Shown here: positions 27,752 through 37,588 of the stretch, piece by piece
How positions within the stretch are numbered: position 1 is the stretch's first letter
Layout of the letters: each line of letters begins with the position of its first letter
Origin: Methanoregula sp. SKADARSKE-2
GTDB taxonomy: Archaea; Halobacteriota; Methanomicrobia; Methanomicrobiales; Methanospirillaceae
Reading direction: 5' to 3'
Length of the DNA stretch: 64,000 nt
NCBI GenBank assembly: GCA_030919125.1
Contig: CP121470.1
Coordinates: forward strand, 1,844,391-1,908,390
Notes under the pieces: generated by a model
Told to the model about the DNA's origin: nothing
Seen by the model: only the letters and a program-made list of their open reading frames with translations
Database searches by the model: none
Position numbers and translations under genes: made by a program

Positions 27752-28804
27752 ATGTCACGGCGTATCATGAAAAAATTGGAGCTCGTCTCGGGATTGGTAT
27801 TAACCGGCGAGGATTTCGAAATCCTGCCATCCGATATCGTTGTCGAGGACGGGATTATCCGGGCGATCGAGGCAAACCCTCAGGCCCCCCGCACGTGGAT
27901 CTGCCCCGCATTTTTCAATGCTCATACTCATCTCGGGGATACGGTCGCAATGGACTGCGCTGCTGACGGCCCTCTCACCGACCTCGTCACCCCCCCGGAT
28001 GGGCTGAAACATCGCCTTCTTGCAGAGGCAACGCAGAACGAACTGGTTTCCGGCATGCGAGCCAGTATCGAAGGTATGCTGGCACGCGGGATCTCGGGAT
28101 GTGCGGATTTCCGCGAAGGCGGCCCGGCAGGTGTCGCGGCTCTGCGGGAGGCTGCGGAGGGGTTGCCCTTCCGCCCGGTCATTTTCGGCCGTGAAGGTGG
28201 GGAACTCTACGGCGAGGGGATCGGCATCAGCAGTACCCGGGACGTAGCAGATCTCGACCAGCTGATCGAAAATGCCCGGAAGAATGGCAGGCTAGTGGCA
28301 TTCCATGCCGGCGAGCGGGATCTGGAGGATATCGATTCCGCCCTTCAGTACGATCCGGACATTATCATCCATGCAACGCATGCCACACGAGAACAGCTGC
28401 GTGAATGTGTCGACCGGAATATTCCCATCGCCATATGTCCGCGGTCCAACTGGAGACTCGGAGTTGCAGGGTCGGTCCACCATCCCCCCCTGAAACTCAT
28501 GCAGGAGCTTGGCTGCACACTCTTCCTCGGCACCGATAACGTAATGTTCGTATCCCCGGATATCTTCTCCGAGATGGCATTTTGCCATACGATCTATAAG
28601 ACGGGACCGGAGGATCTCCTGCGGGCTGCAATCGGGGGATCGGTACTCATGGGTGATGACCCGTACATACGGATCGGGGCGCGGGCAAATTTCTTTACCC
28701 TGGATCCCGGATCATCGGCCCTCAGATTCAGCAGGAATCCCCTCAGGTCCCTGATCCAGCGAGGCGAGGGGGTATCGGTTGGGAAAAACGTTTTTAATGC
28801 GTAA
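27752..28804 (+). CDS. Amidohydrolase-superfamily deaminase-like enzyme
   Basis: 350 residues. It has the metal motif FFNAHTHLGD, a catalytic HAGERD, HATHATREQL, and the terminal metal Asp in FLGTDNVMF, the order found in the cytosine deaminase/chlorohydrolase branch of the amidohydrolase superfamily. An N-terminal small beta domain (VVEDGIIRAIE) and C-terminal ARANFFTLDPG fit. The substrate is unknown; a pterin or nucleobase deaminase role is possible. An ATG at 27767 is an alternative start. Confidence 0.88.
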   Translation: MSRRIMKKLELVSGLVLTGEDFEILPSDIVVEDGIIRAIEANPQAPRTWICPAFFNAHTHLGDTVAMDCAADGPLTDLVTPPDGLKHRLLAEATQNELVSGMRASIEGMLARGISGCADFREGGPAGVAALREAAEGLPFRPVIFGREGGELYGEGIGISSTRDVADLDQLIENARKNGRLVAFHAGERDLEDIDSALQYDPDIIIHATHATREQLRECVDRNIPIAICPRSNWRLGVAGSVHHPPLKLMQELGCTLFLGTDNVMFVSPDIFSEMAFCHTIYKTGPEDLLRAAIGGSVLMGDDPYIRIGARANFFTLDPGSSALRFSRNPLRSLIQRGEGVSVGKNVFNA

Positions 28805-28836
28805 ATTAAATAAAAAAGCCATGTTTGTTTTGGGTG

Positions 28837-29271
28837 ATGAGATTGTTCAATAACATCCTTGTTGCAATTGACGGTTCGGATGCCGGTGAGCGTGCATTCC
28901 TTCGGGCAGTCGAAGAAGCGCGGGTCTGGGATGCACGGTTGCATATCATCTGTGTCGTCGAGACGGGCCTCTTCTCCTCCCTCCCTGCAGACAATACGGT
29001 TGAATTGATGTACGGCGTCCTTGGGAGGGAAGGCCAGGAGAGTCTCGATAAGGCCAAGCTTGCAGCCGCCGCCAAAGGGGTCTCCAGCTCCACCCACATG
29101 AAACAGGGGCATGCTGGCAGCGAGATCGTGGCCCTTGCGGAGCAGGAGAGAGCAGATCTCATTGTCGTTGGCTCCCATGGAAAGAGCAAGACCGACCGGA
29201 TCCTCATCGGAAGCGTCAGCACATTCGTCATTACCCACAGCCGGGTCACAACCATGGTGGTGCGATCATAA
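28837..29271 (+). CDS. UspA-family universal stress protein
   Basis: About 144 residues from ATG 28837 (MRLFNNILVAIDGSDAGE). It carries the ATP-binding UspA loop IVVGSHGKSKTDRILIGSVS and the terminal VTTMVVR. A single domain, likely nucleotide-binding. The stop overlaps the start region of the CBS-domain gene, so both are probably one unit that senses adenylate or energy status. Confidence 0.92.
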   Translation: MRLFNNILVAIDGSDAGERAFLRAVEEARVWDARLHIICVVETGLFSSLPADNTVELMYGVLGREGQESLDKAKLAAAAKGVSSSTHMKQGHAGSEIVALAEQERADLIVVGSHGKSKTDRILIGSVSTFVITHSRVTTMVVRS

Positions 29272-29294
29272 CAGAAAAGCTCGTCAAAGACTAC

Positions 29295-30125
29295 ATGACA
29301 GCCGACGTAGTTCACGTCGAATTACCCGGCAACCGTGACGATGTGCTAAAGATCCTCAAGCGCACAGGGATCTCCGGTGTCCCGGTCATCAAGAATAAGA
29401 AGATTGTCGGGATTATCACCCGTAAGGATCTGCTCTGCAAACCCGAGGAGACCCAGCTCGGCCTCCTTATGACGCCCAAGCCGATAACTATCGAGCCCGA
29501 CGCGGAACTCAAGGAGGCGGCACGGCTGCTCGCTCGCCACAAAATCCGGAGGTTGCCGGTCGTCGAGAGCGGCCACCTCATCGGCCTGCTCTCCGTCTCC
29601 GATGTCATCCATGCCCTTGCCCAGATGAAGATCAAGGAAGAGGTCAAGGACCGGTATACGAGCCGGACCTTCGCCCTCTGGGTGGAGACCCCCCTGCCGG
29701 TGGTTGGACGCATCATGGAGATCTCCGGTGTTGATGCGATACCGATCCTCGATGATGAGAACATCCTCCAGGGAATTATTTCCGAGAGGGACCTCATCCG
29801 GAACACGAGCATCGAAGACTCGGTGGGAGTCAGTGACTTCTCCAATGGAACCGATGATGACGAATGGACATGGGAGAGCATCCGGGACAACCACACCATA
29901 AGCTTCGGCATCTCCAAGGTCCAGCTCCCGAACCGGCCCGTGAAACTTGCCATGGTAAAGAATGTGGTCGCAGTCCCGCCGAACGCTGAAGTCAGCGAGT
30001 GTGCCTTGAAGATGCGGAGGGCACGCGTCGACCAGCTGCCAGTGGTAAATGGCGACAGGCGCCTTGTTGCGATGTTGTATGACCGGGAACTTCTCCGGGT
30101 TTTCTGTGATGAGGCAGAGGAATAA
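29295..30125 (+). CDS. CBS-domain protein with four CBS repeats
   Basis: At least 276 residues arranged as two Bateman pairs. Repeats are recognisable from ISGVPVIKNKKIVGIITRKDL, IRRLPVVESGHLIGLLSVSD, VDAIPILDDENILQGIISERDL and VDQLPVVNGDRRLVAMLYDREL. Such proteins bind adenine nucleotides. The ATG at 29295 lies inside the usual first motif (KLVKDYMT), so the true start is probably upstream, perhaps ATA at 29270 just behind GGTGGTG, overlapping the uspA stop. Confidence 0.9.
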   Translation: MTADVVHVELPGNRDDVLKILKRTGISGVPVIKNKKIVGIITRKDLLCKPEETQLGLLMTPKPITIEPDAELKEAARLLARHKIRRLPVVESGHLIGLLSVSDVIHALAQMKIKEEVKDRYTSRTFALWVETPLPVVGRIMEISGVDAIPILDDENILQGIISERDLIRNTSIEDSVGVSDFSNGTDDDEWTWESIRDNHTISFGISKVQLPNRPVKLAMVKNVVAVPPNAEVSECALKMRRARVDQLPVVNGDRRLVAMLYDRELLRVFCDEAEE

Positions 30126-30209
30126 CAACCTTTAAGTCAACCAATATCCTCTAATACCTGAAGCGCTTTTAACATATTTTTAGCGTAAAATTTATTTTGG
30201 GAGTTTCAT

Positions 30210-30851
30210 ATGCCTGAACAGTACCAGGAGTCCATGAAGGGAACGACCACGATCGGCGTGGTGTTTGCCGGTGGCATTATACTTGCAACAGAGAAGCGTG
30301 CGACCATGGGCTATATGATCGCAAGCAAGAAAGCAAAGAAGGTTTACCAGGTGGCAGACAGGATCGGTATGACCACGGCTGGCGGTGTGGGAGATGCGCA
30401 ACAGCTTGCACGCATCCTTGCGGTTGAATGCAACCTCTACCAGATCCGCCGGTCCCGCCCGATCACGGTTGGGGCCTCAGCAACCCTCCTCTCGAACTAC
30501 CTGAACCAGAACCGGTACTTCCCCTACTACGTGCAGCTCCTGGTGGGCGGCGTTGACGTCAATGGACCCAGCATCTATTCCGTCGATGCCATGGGCGGGG
30601 CAACAAAAGAAGAGGAGATCGTCGCGACCGGCTCCGGTTCTCCGATGGCCTACGGCGTCCTTGAGGACCGTTACCACAAGGATATGACCGAGGATGAAGC
30701 GATAGATATCTCGGTCCGGTCTCTCAAATCCGCGATGAAGCGGGATGCAGGATCAGGGGAGGGTATCCAGGTCGTTGTCATCACCAAGGACCGGTACCAC
30801 GTACTCAGCGAGGAAGAACTCAAAAAACATCTCGCAAAATCCCCCGCATGA
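30210..30851 (+). CDS. psmB: Proteasome subunit beta
   Basis: The catalytic subunit of the archaeal 20S proteasome. 213 residues. An 11-residue propeptide ([11 protein letters not shown]) is cut before Thr12 to expose the active-site threonine of [11 protein letters not shown]. Lys in EKRATMG and Asp/Ser residues of the standard N-terminal nucleophile fold are present. AT-rich sequence with a TATA-like element near 30165-30190 precedes it, with GGGAG before the ATG. Confidence 0.97.
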   Translation: MPEQYQESMKGTTTIGVVFAGGIILATEKRATMGYMIASKKAKKVYQVADRIGMTTAGGVGDAQQLARILAVECNLYQIRRSRPITVGASATLLSNYLNQNRYFPYYVQLLVGGVDVNGPSIYSVDAMGGATKEEEIVATGSGSPMAYGVLEDRYHKDMTEDEAIDISVRSLKSAMKRDAGSGEGIQVVVITKDRYHVLSEEELKKHLAKSPA

Positions 30852-30875
30852 TCTTTTTTTTAGGATGAATTTTTT

Positions 30876-32795
30876 ATGTTAATGGAAGAACGGCTCAAAG
30901 AGCTCAAAGATAAGATCAACGAGAGAGTGCCAGAAGGCATTACGGTGACCCAGGTCGAATTCGAAGGACCGGAGCTGGTCATCTATACCGATGATCCCAA
31001 ACGATTTGCCGATGATGCAGATTTGATCAAAGTACTGGCCCGGGACCTGCGCAAGCGGATCGTGGTCAGGCCAACGATCCTCGAAGATCCGGAGAAGGCG
31101 TATAACGAGATCAAGGCAGTAGTCCCGGATACCGCAGGGATCACCGATATCTTTTTTGATCCCGATACCGGAGAAGTCCTGATAGAAGCCGAGAAGCCCG
31201 GAGTGGTCATCGGTAAAAACGGCGCAACCCTGCGGGATATCACCCGACACATCGGCTGGACTCCGAAAGTCGTCCGGACGCCCCCTATCGAGAGTTCAAC
31301 GGTTAAACAGATCCGGCAGTACCTGAGGCAGACAAACGAAGACCGTAAGGCATTTCTCCGGACCATAGGACGAAGAATTCACCGGGACATCCCCGGGCGC
31401 GGGGATGCGGACAGGGATGCAACGAAGAGAGACCAGTGGGCCCGGGTTACCACCTTGGGCTGCTGCCGCGAGGTCGGCCGTGCGGCATTCCTCCTCACCA
31501 CGCCCAACAGCCGGGTGCTCATCGACTGCGGTGAGAAGCCGGACAACTCGAACGGGACCCCTTACCTCTACGTCCCGGAGATCCATCCCCTCGCCCAGCT
31601 CGATGCTGTCGTTCTCACGCATGCACATCTCGATCACTGCGCACTCATCCCGCTCCTGTACAAATATGGGTACGAAGGCCCGGTCTACGCCACCCCGCCA
31701 ACTCGGGATCTCTCCGCAATGCTCCAGCTCGATTACCTCGATGTCATCCACAAGGAGGATCGCAAGGTTCCTTACTCCTCAAACGAGGTCAAGACCTATA
31801 TCCGGCACTCGATCACCCTCAACTACGGGAGTGTAACCGATATCGCGCCGGATATCAAGCTCACCTTCCACAATGCCGGTCACATCCTGGGCTCAGCCAT
31901 AGCACATTTCCATATCGGGGACGGCATGTACAACATAGCTTTCACCGGTGACTTCAACTACAGCAAAAGCCGGCTCTTCAACCCCGCGGTAAACCAGTTC
32001 CCCCGGCTCGAAGCGCTCTTCATGGAAAGCACCTATGGCGGCTCCAACGATCTCCAGCAGCCCCGGGCCGATGCGGAAGCGATCCTGTACGAGACGATCA
32101 ACCGGGTTCTTCAGCGCGGGGGGAAGGTCATCATTCCCGCATTCTCGGTCGGGCGGTCGCAGGAAGTCATGCTCGCACTGGAAGAGGGCATGCGCCTGGA
32201 CAAGATCCCAAAAGTCAAGATCTATCTGGACGGCATGATCCGCGAGGCAACCGCAATTCATACTACGTACCCGGAATACCTCAACACCGAGCTGCGGAAC
32301 CTTATCTTCCGGGAAAGTATGAACCCGTTCCTTGCGGAATGCTTCCAGCAGGTCGATTCGAACGAGCTGCGGGAGAAAGTTATTACCGGTGACCCCTGTG
32401 TCATCATCTCCACGAGCGGGATGCTCAACGGGGGCCCGGTGATGGATTACCTTCAGAACCTCGCAGACGATGAGAAGAATGCCCTGATCTTCGTCGGGTA
32501 CCAGGCCGACGGGACCTACGGCCGGCGCATCCAGAAGGGCTGGCGCGAGGTGCCGATGGGAAGGAAAGGTACAATCACCATCAACCTCGAGATCGTAACG
32601 GTTGATGGTTTCTCCGGTCACTCGGACCGGCGCCAGCTTATGAATTATATCGGCCAGATCCAGCCGCGACCCGAGAAAATTTTCTGTATCCATGGCGATG
32701 AGAACAACACGATCGATCTGGCAAGCTCGATCTACAAGCGCTACCATATTCAGACCCACTCGCCCATGAACCTCGAGACCTACCGGATGACCTGA
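30876..32795 (+). CDS. fttA: KH/MBL/beta-CASP ribonuclease FttA (aCPSF1)
   Basis: An archaeal CPSF73 homologue that ends transcription by cleaving nascent RNA. 639 residues. Two N-terminal KH domains (GxxG as VIGKNGATL at 111-119) precede the metallo-beta-lactamase core with HAHLDH at 249-254 and NAGHILGSAI. The beta-CASP domain has the usual STSGMLNGGPV and SGHSDRRQL segments. It begins 25 bases after psmB on the same strand. A second ATG two codons in is also possible. Confidence 0.97.
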   Translation: MLMEERLKELKDKINERVPEGITVTQVEFEGPELVIYTDDPKRFADDADLIKVLARDLRKRIVVRPTILEDPEKAYNEIKAVVPDTAGITDIFFDPDTGEVLIEAEKPGVVIGKNGATLRDITRHIGWTPKVVRTPPIESSTVKQIRQYLRQTNEDRKAFLRTIGRRIHRDIPGRGDADRDATKRDQWARVTTLGCCREVGRAAFLLTTPNSRVLIDCGEKPDNSNGTPYLYVPEIHPLAQLDAVVLTHAHLDHCALIPLLYKYGYEGPVYATPPTRDLSAMLQLDYLDVIHKEDRKVPYSSNEVKTYIRHSITLNYGSVTDIAPDIKLTFHNAGHILGSAIAHFHIGDGMYNIAFTGDFNYSKSRLFNPAVNQFPRLEALFMESTYGGSNDLQQPRADAEAILYETINRVLQRGGKVIIPAFSVGRSQEVMLALEEGMRLDKIPKVKIYLDGMIREATAIHTTYPEYLNTELRNLIFRESMNPFLAECFQQVDSNELREKVITGDPCVIISTSGMLNGGPVMDYLQNLADDEKNALIFVGYQADGTYGRRIQKGWREVPMGRKGTITINLEIVTVDGFSGHSDRRQLMNYIGQIQPRPEKIFCIHGDENNTIDLASSIYKRYHIQTHSPMNLETYRMT

Positions 32796-32801
32796 TCCGG
32801 T

Positions 32802-33811
32802 ATGCGGCTTGAATTCTCCCTCTTTTTTGGCATTTTTGTTGCGCTGGCGCTCTCGTGCCGGCTCTGCCGGCCTAAACGGCGGGCTCTGCTGTCAAGGGCG
32901 CAATTTATTCAGCATATTTCCTGGGTGCATTCCTTACAACCCTCCCCGGCGGCCTCCTCTCGGACCAGTACGGTCAGATCCCGATGATCCGGCTGGGGCT
33001 CATAATCACGCTTTTTAGCGGAATTCTCCTCTTATCCTCCCTTGCGCCGTACCCGGTTATTCTCCTCAGGTTCGGAGAAGGGGTAGGCGCCGGGATCCTC
33101 ATTGCCGCCTCGATGTATCCTGTTCACAGCACTCTCATTCCTCCCCGCCGGCGTAATCCTGACCGTACGCAAACTAGGGACAAGTGCTCAGGAAAGACCG
33201 GGCAGGGTTCTGCCACTTCTCTGTGAATATCGCGGGCTTTGGTACTCTTCGTAATTCTGGTCGGAATAACCGGGATCGCTGCATCGCTCTACCCGGGTTA
33301 CTCGATGTTATCTTCGGATCTCATCGGGCTCTTTATCGCTTCCATGAGTATTGGTACGATCCTCACCGTGCTTCTTCTCCCCAGCCTGCCATGGCAACCG
33401 ATAACGATTATCCGGTCCTCGGCACTCTTCATGGCCCTGGGGCTCGGGGTGACGTACTTCTCTCCCCTTGGTTTTGGCATACTCGGCGCCCTTGCAAGTT
33501 TGGTCATGATCGCCCAGATGGCATTCCTTGCGGGAGTTGGGGAAGACCAGGGGGTCGTCATGGGAATCTTCGCGACATCGAGTTATCTGGGTATGACCCT
33601 CCTCCCCTTTCTGGCCGGGATAATCGTAAGTGGTCTTGGATACCCGGCTGCATTTCTTGGAGCAGTTTTTCTCTCACTGACCGTCACGTTCACAATCGGC
33701 CGGTGTACAGCTCCAGAGAGAGCCTCTCCTGAAAAAAACCAGAAGAGGAATGGATCCGAGCAAACAATACATTCATCAGCAATCAAGGGAAATTTCGTCC
33801 TGAGAAAATGA
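32802..33811 (+). pseudogene. MFS transporter remnant
   Basis: Pieces of one MFS carrier lie in several frames. The N-terminal half reads TLPGGLLSDQYGQIPMIRLGLIITLF and VILLRFGEGVGAGILIAASMY. After a corrupted centre (33130-33240) the C-terminal half from 33239 reads YSMLSSDLIGLFIASMSIGT and on to FLGAVFLSLTVTF. At least two frame breaks and a damaged middle mean it is not functional. It follows fttA directly and overlaps the next gene by 4 bases. Confidence 0.8.
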
Positions 33812-34782
33812 AATTAACGGCATATATCTTTCTTCTCGTTCTTGCACTCCTGCTTGTTCCGGCGGTCCATGCTGAAGATGCCCAGGATTGGAATACCCGG
33901 GGGCAGTATGCAAACACTATCGGGGACTATACCAATGCCATCACGTACTTTGACCGGGCACTCGCACTTGACAAGAATATGGCATCTGCGATGGCGGGAA
34001 GAGCAGTTGCTCTCAACGGGCTTGGCCGGTACGAAGATGCCCTTGCTGCCGCGGAGGCAGCGTTAGCCATCAAGACCGATGCCACTGCACTCAATGCCGA
34101 GGCCTCTGCCCACTACAACCTCGGCCATTGGAACGAATCGGTCACGGCATACAACAGACTCTTGGTAATCCAGCCCAACCTCCCGGCCCCGTTCTGTACC
34201 CAGGGAGCGGCCTATCTGCAGCTGAACCAGAGTGCAGATGCGGTGAATGCGTACAAATCGTGTACTGCCCTGGATCCCCAGAACTTCTGGGCATGGAGCA
34301 ATCTCGGGCTCGCACTCATGCGTGACGGCAGGAACCAGGAAGCGCTGGGCGCTTTCGACCGGGGGACAGCGATCACGATCCTGAATGCCACCCTCTGGAA
34401 CAACAAAGGGGGAGCACTCCTCGAATTAGCGCAGTACCAGGATGCGGTATCAGCCTTCAAGAAGGCCCTCAATCTCGATCCCGGTTACACGGAGGCAGAG
34501 CAGAACCTTGGACGCGCGATGGGAAAGAGCCAGATATTTACTATTACCGGCCAGAACACACCGGTGCCAACCATCACCCGTCTCGGCACGCTCAGTTCGG
34601 AGACCACAGCTCCTCCGATCACCCCCGCGGCCCCGGTGATCCCTCCTACTCAGCAGCTCTCCGGTACACCAGTGCCCGTCCCAACGAGGACAACCTACAC
34701 ACCCATCCCGCCGGCCATAGCGCTCATAGCCCTGCTGGGCGCAGCGGGGATCCTCATTAGGGGAAGGGATCGCAAAAAATAA
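33808..34782 (+). CDS. Secreted TPR protein with C-terminal anchor
   Basis: 324 residues. Signal peptide (YIFLLVLALLLVPAVHA), then six or so tetratricopeptide repeats between residues 25 and 235 (A/G-x-Y-x-x-A pattern), a Thr/Pro-rich stalk, and a hydrophobic C-terminus (IALIALLGAAGILI) ending RGRDRKK. It is probably held on the outer face of the membrane as a protein-binding scaffold. It shares build with the surface protein at 3642; the giant TPR protein at 59464 has related repeats. Confidence 0.88.
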   Translation: MKLTAYIFLLVLALLLVPAVHAEDAQDWNTRGQYANTIGDYTNAITYFDRALALDKNMASAMAGRAVALNGLGRYEDALAAAEAALAIKTDATALNAEASAHYNLGHWNESVTAYNRLLVIQPNLPAPFCTQGAAYLQLNQSADAVNAYKSCTALDPQNFWAWSNLGLALMRDGRNQEALGAFDRGTAITILNATLWNNKGGALLELAQYQDAVSAFKKALNLDPGYTEAEQNLGRAMGKSQIFTITGQNTPVPTITRLGTLSSETTAPPITPAAPVIPPTQQLSGTPVPVPTRTTYTPIPPAIALIALLGAAGILIRGRDRKK

Positions 34783-35021
34783 AATTCCTGGGGATAGCTC
34801 AGGGGACTCGAAAAGACGCAAGAGGGATACCTCTCACCTCATCATAAAGGTCGTGATGAGGACGGAATCTCAATTCTTTTGGAAGGGGGAGCGGGAATCT
34901 CACCGGATTTTGCGCCGTGATATCGGATCAGCCGATCTTTTGCCGAGGCTCAAGCTTCCATAACTACCATCGTTCTTTCACTCATCGACAGGATTTTCCT
35001 CACCGGGATTGAAGGTCTCTT

Positions 35022-36307
35022 ATGAACATGAAGTGGTATATTCTTGGAGCCCTTCTCATCGGCGCAGCGGCCGTTCCTACAGCCCGGTGACGTCCAGAGA
35101 CCCGGCTCCTCCACGGGATATTGGGGAGCCGGGAACGGGAGTGCGCTCTCCGATGAGCAGTCCGTTGCCTGGGCCAGCAATCAGTTTGGACTCGATCTCT
35201 ACCGGGCCCTCAGTGCCAGCCCCGGGTTCAGGAACGAAAACCTCTTCTTCTCACCCTACAGCATCTCTGCGGTCTTCGCCCTAGTCTATGAAGGATCCCG
35301 CGGGAAGACGGCAGAAGAGATACAATCGGTATTCCACATCCCCAAAAACACGACGAGCTTAAGGCTTGGGTATGCCGGAATCTCCGGTAATCTCGCGGAT
35401 CCCCGCCCGGCCTCCCTCTCTGCCACAAACGCGTTCTGGGCGGAAAAAACCTACCCGTTCCTGCCGGAATATACCTCAATCGCCGGGAAGTATTACAGGG
35501 TGAATGTCAGTAGTGTGGATTTTATCGGCCACCCGGAAGCCTCGCGCCTGGCAATCAATCGCTTTGTAGAAGAGAGTACCGACAACCGGATCCATGCCAT
35601 TCTTCCTCCTGGCACGATTGACGGTTCGATGCGCCTGGTGATTACCAATACGATCATTTTCGATGGGACCTGGGCCAAAGCGTTCAACCGGGACGAGACT
35701 GCTGATGCGCCTCACGACCCTCTCGGGTGATGAAAAAACCGTCCCCCTGATGGCACGGGGGGATCAGGATACGTATCTGGGGTATTACGAGCCCCGGACA
35801 TACCAGGCTCTCGAGCTCCCGTATGAAGAGGCAGGGGGGAGGAACCTCTCCATGATCGTGATCCTACCGAAGAGCCATGACCTGAATGCGGTGGAGAAGG
35901 GCCTGAGTGTACAGGATGCGAAGATCGAACGCTCGCTCTCATCGCAGAGGATCGTGGTGTACCTCCCGAAATTTTCTTTTGAGAGCGATATCCCCCGGCT
36001 TCCCGACTTCCTGGGCGGTCTGGGCATGCCAACAGCCTTCAGTGCAGATGCCGATCTTTCCGGAATGGATGGAACGCAGTATCTCTTTATCGGGGATGCG
36101 GTCCATAAAGCCACGATCAAGGTGAACGAAGCCGGAACCAAGGCTACTGCAGCGACGGTAGCTGTTGTCGCACTGAAGGGGGGTGGGGAGCCCCGGCGGT
36201 ACCCGGTCTTCCGGGCAGATCATCCGTTCCTTTTCCTGATCACGGACCGGGAGAGCGGCATGATATTTTTCATGGGACGGGTCGCCGATCCCTCAACGGA
36301 AGGTTGA
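35022..36307 (+). pseudogene. Secreted serpin, two frameshifts
   Basis: Frame 1 (35022-35090) gives a signal peptide (MKWYILGALLIGAAAVPTA). Frame 2 gives the serpin core (FFSPYSISAVFALVYEGSRGKTAEEI ... ITNTIIFDGTWAKAF). Frame 3 (from about 35700) gives the rest, including the hinge and reactive loop NEAGTKATAATVAVVALKGG and the closing HPFLFLITDRESGMIFFMGRV. Serpins trap target proteases. The hinge Ala/Thr pattern suggests an inhibitory ancestor with a basic residue near P1. Frame breaks lie near 35085 and 35690-35710. Decay or sequencing errors. Confidence 0.85.
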
Positions 36308-37007
36308 CTCCGGTAAATGGCAGAGGGCAATGACCACGAGCCTGGGTTGGTCCGGGCCCGGGCGATACCTGGTGGGCTTCCGGGGATGGGGATGCCTTAA
36401 GGATCCCCTTTTTACCGCAGATTAGGATCCACCACCCCGATCTATTTTATCTCTGTGCAAGTCTCCCGTTCATCTCAGGGGGGTTTATTGAGCGTTCCCG
36501 GCAATATTTTGAGATCCGGGCTGTAAAACTGCAAAAATATTTTAGCCAACCCAATCTCTATGGTCCATCGCAAAAAGGGAGGAGAACACCTGTATCCCGG
36601 TTTCAGGTCGCCACAAACACCCAGACAGCCATCAAAAACCATGAATGCGATCTTCTCTCTCTGACCTTCCCGTGCTTCCCCTTGTTGGGATCGTGGCGGG
36701 GGCTTTGCATATCCACAAAAAAGTGTGATTATTTTCCGCATCCAGATAGACCCGGGTGATGGATTGTTGCAGGGAGACCCCAGGAAGATGAAGCAATGAG
36801 CTCAGGGCTCTTGTACAATCGGGTGCATTTCACGCTCAGGCTCGCGATTCTTCCCCGCAAATGTACCGTATGTGGCTTACGGTTGCTAAAAAATTACTCC
36901 CCTCTCCTCTTTGGATCCTGAATTTTCATCAGCTATCCGTCAAAAATTACCGCAACAATTTTTTCACTCATCGATGGATTTATCCTGCAACGCCGTTATG
37001 TGCATGT
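36308..37007. other. 700-base gap, nothing seen
   Basis: Between the serpin remnant and the secreted protein at 37008. AT-rich patches near 36480-36560 and 36890-36980 but no coding frame with family motifs. The open frame upstream of 37008 is not protein-like. Confidence 0.35.
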
Positions 37008-37574
37008 ATGGAGCCTCAAAGATGGTACCCTCCAGGTCTTGCGGTCCTGGGTGTGGCCATACTCCTCATCTCCTGCGGGACAGTATCGGCGTCTCTGTCA
37101 CCTTTCCTATCGTACGTATCACCCGCTCCTGACGATCAGAGCCCATCCACCGCTGCCGGACCGGCGGGTTACTGGATGAGCGTTGATCCTCTCCCGCTCA
37201 TGAGAGCTCACGAGGGTTTTACCATCTCGGGTAGAGGAAATATTCCCGATAATGAGTATATCAACCTCCATATCCATCTCTCGTCATCGGATCCCGCGGC
37301 CGTTGTTTCCGGGCACACCTCAATGGATTTCTCATCGCTCTTTTTTATGCAATCCGGTTTTGACCACGGGAACTGGTCGCAGGCATTCGAACCCCTGGAT
37401 TTCACGCCGGATCAGTGCCTTGTCGAGATTAAAGTTGTCCAGTTCGGAGTTTACCCGACGGCACTCTGGCCATTGGAGTGCCAGGGCGGGCAGGTGAATG
37501 AGTCTTTGTCCTGGATCCGGCTTGATCTCCCCGGGTCCCGGGAGATGAGGGGAAGAACAATAAACAAGGATTAA
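37008..37574 (+). CDS. Predicted secreted protein, unknown
   Basis: About 188 residues from ATG 37008. A signal-like helix (PPGLAVLGVAILLISCGTVSA) precedes a beta-rich domain (FTISGRGNIPDNEYINLHIHL ... CLVEIKVVQFGV). I prefer this start over the frame beginning 49 codons earlier because the signal sequence then sits at the N-terminus. Similar secreted beta proteins are common in Methanomicrobiales; no function is apparent. Confidence 0.65.
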   Translation: MEPQRWYPPGLAVLGVAILLISCGTVSASLSPFLSYVSPAPDDQSPSTAAGPAGYWMSVDPLPLMRAHEGFTISGRGNIPDNEYINLHIHLSSSDPAAVVSGHTSMDFSSLFFMQSGFDHGNWSQAFEPLDFTPDQCLVEIKVVQFGVYPTALWPLECQGGQVNESLSWIRLDLPGSREMRGRTINKD

Positions 37575-37588
37575 TATTCCGTGACCGT

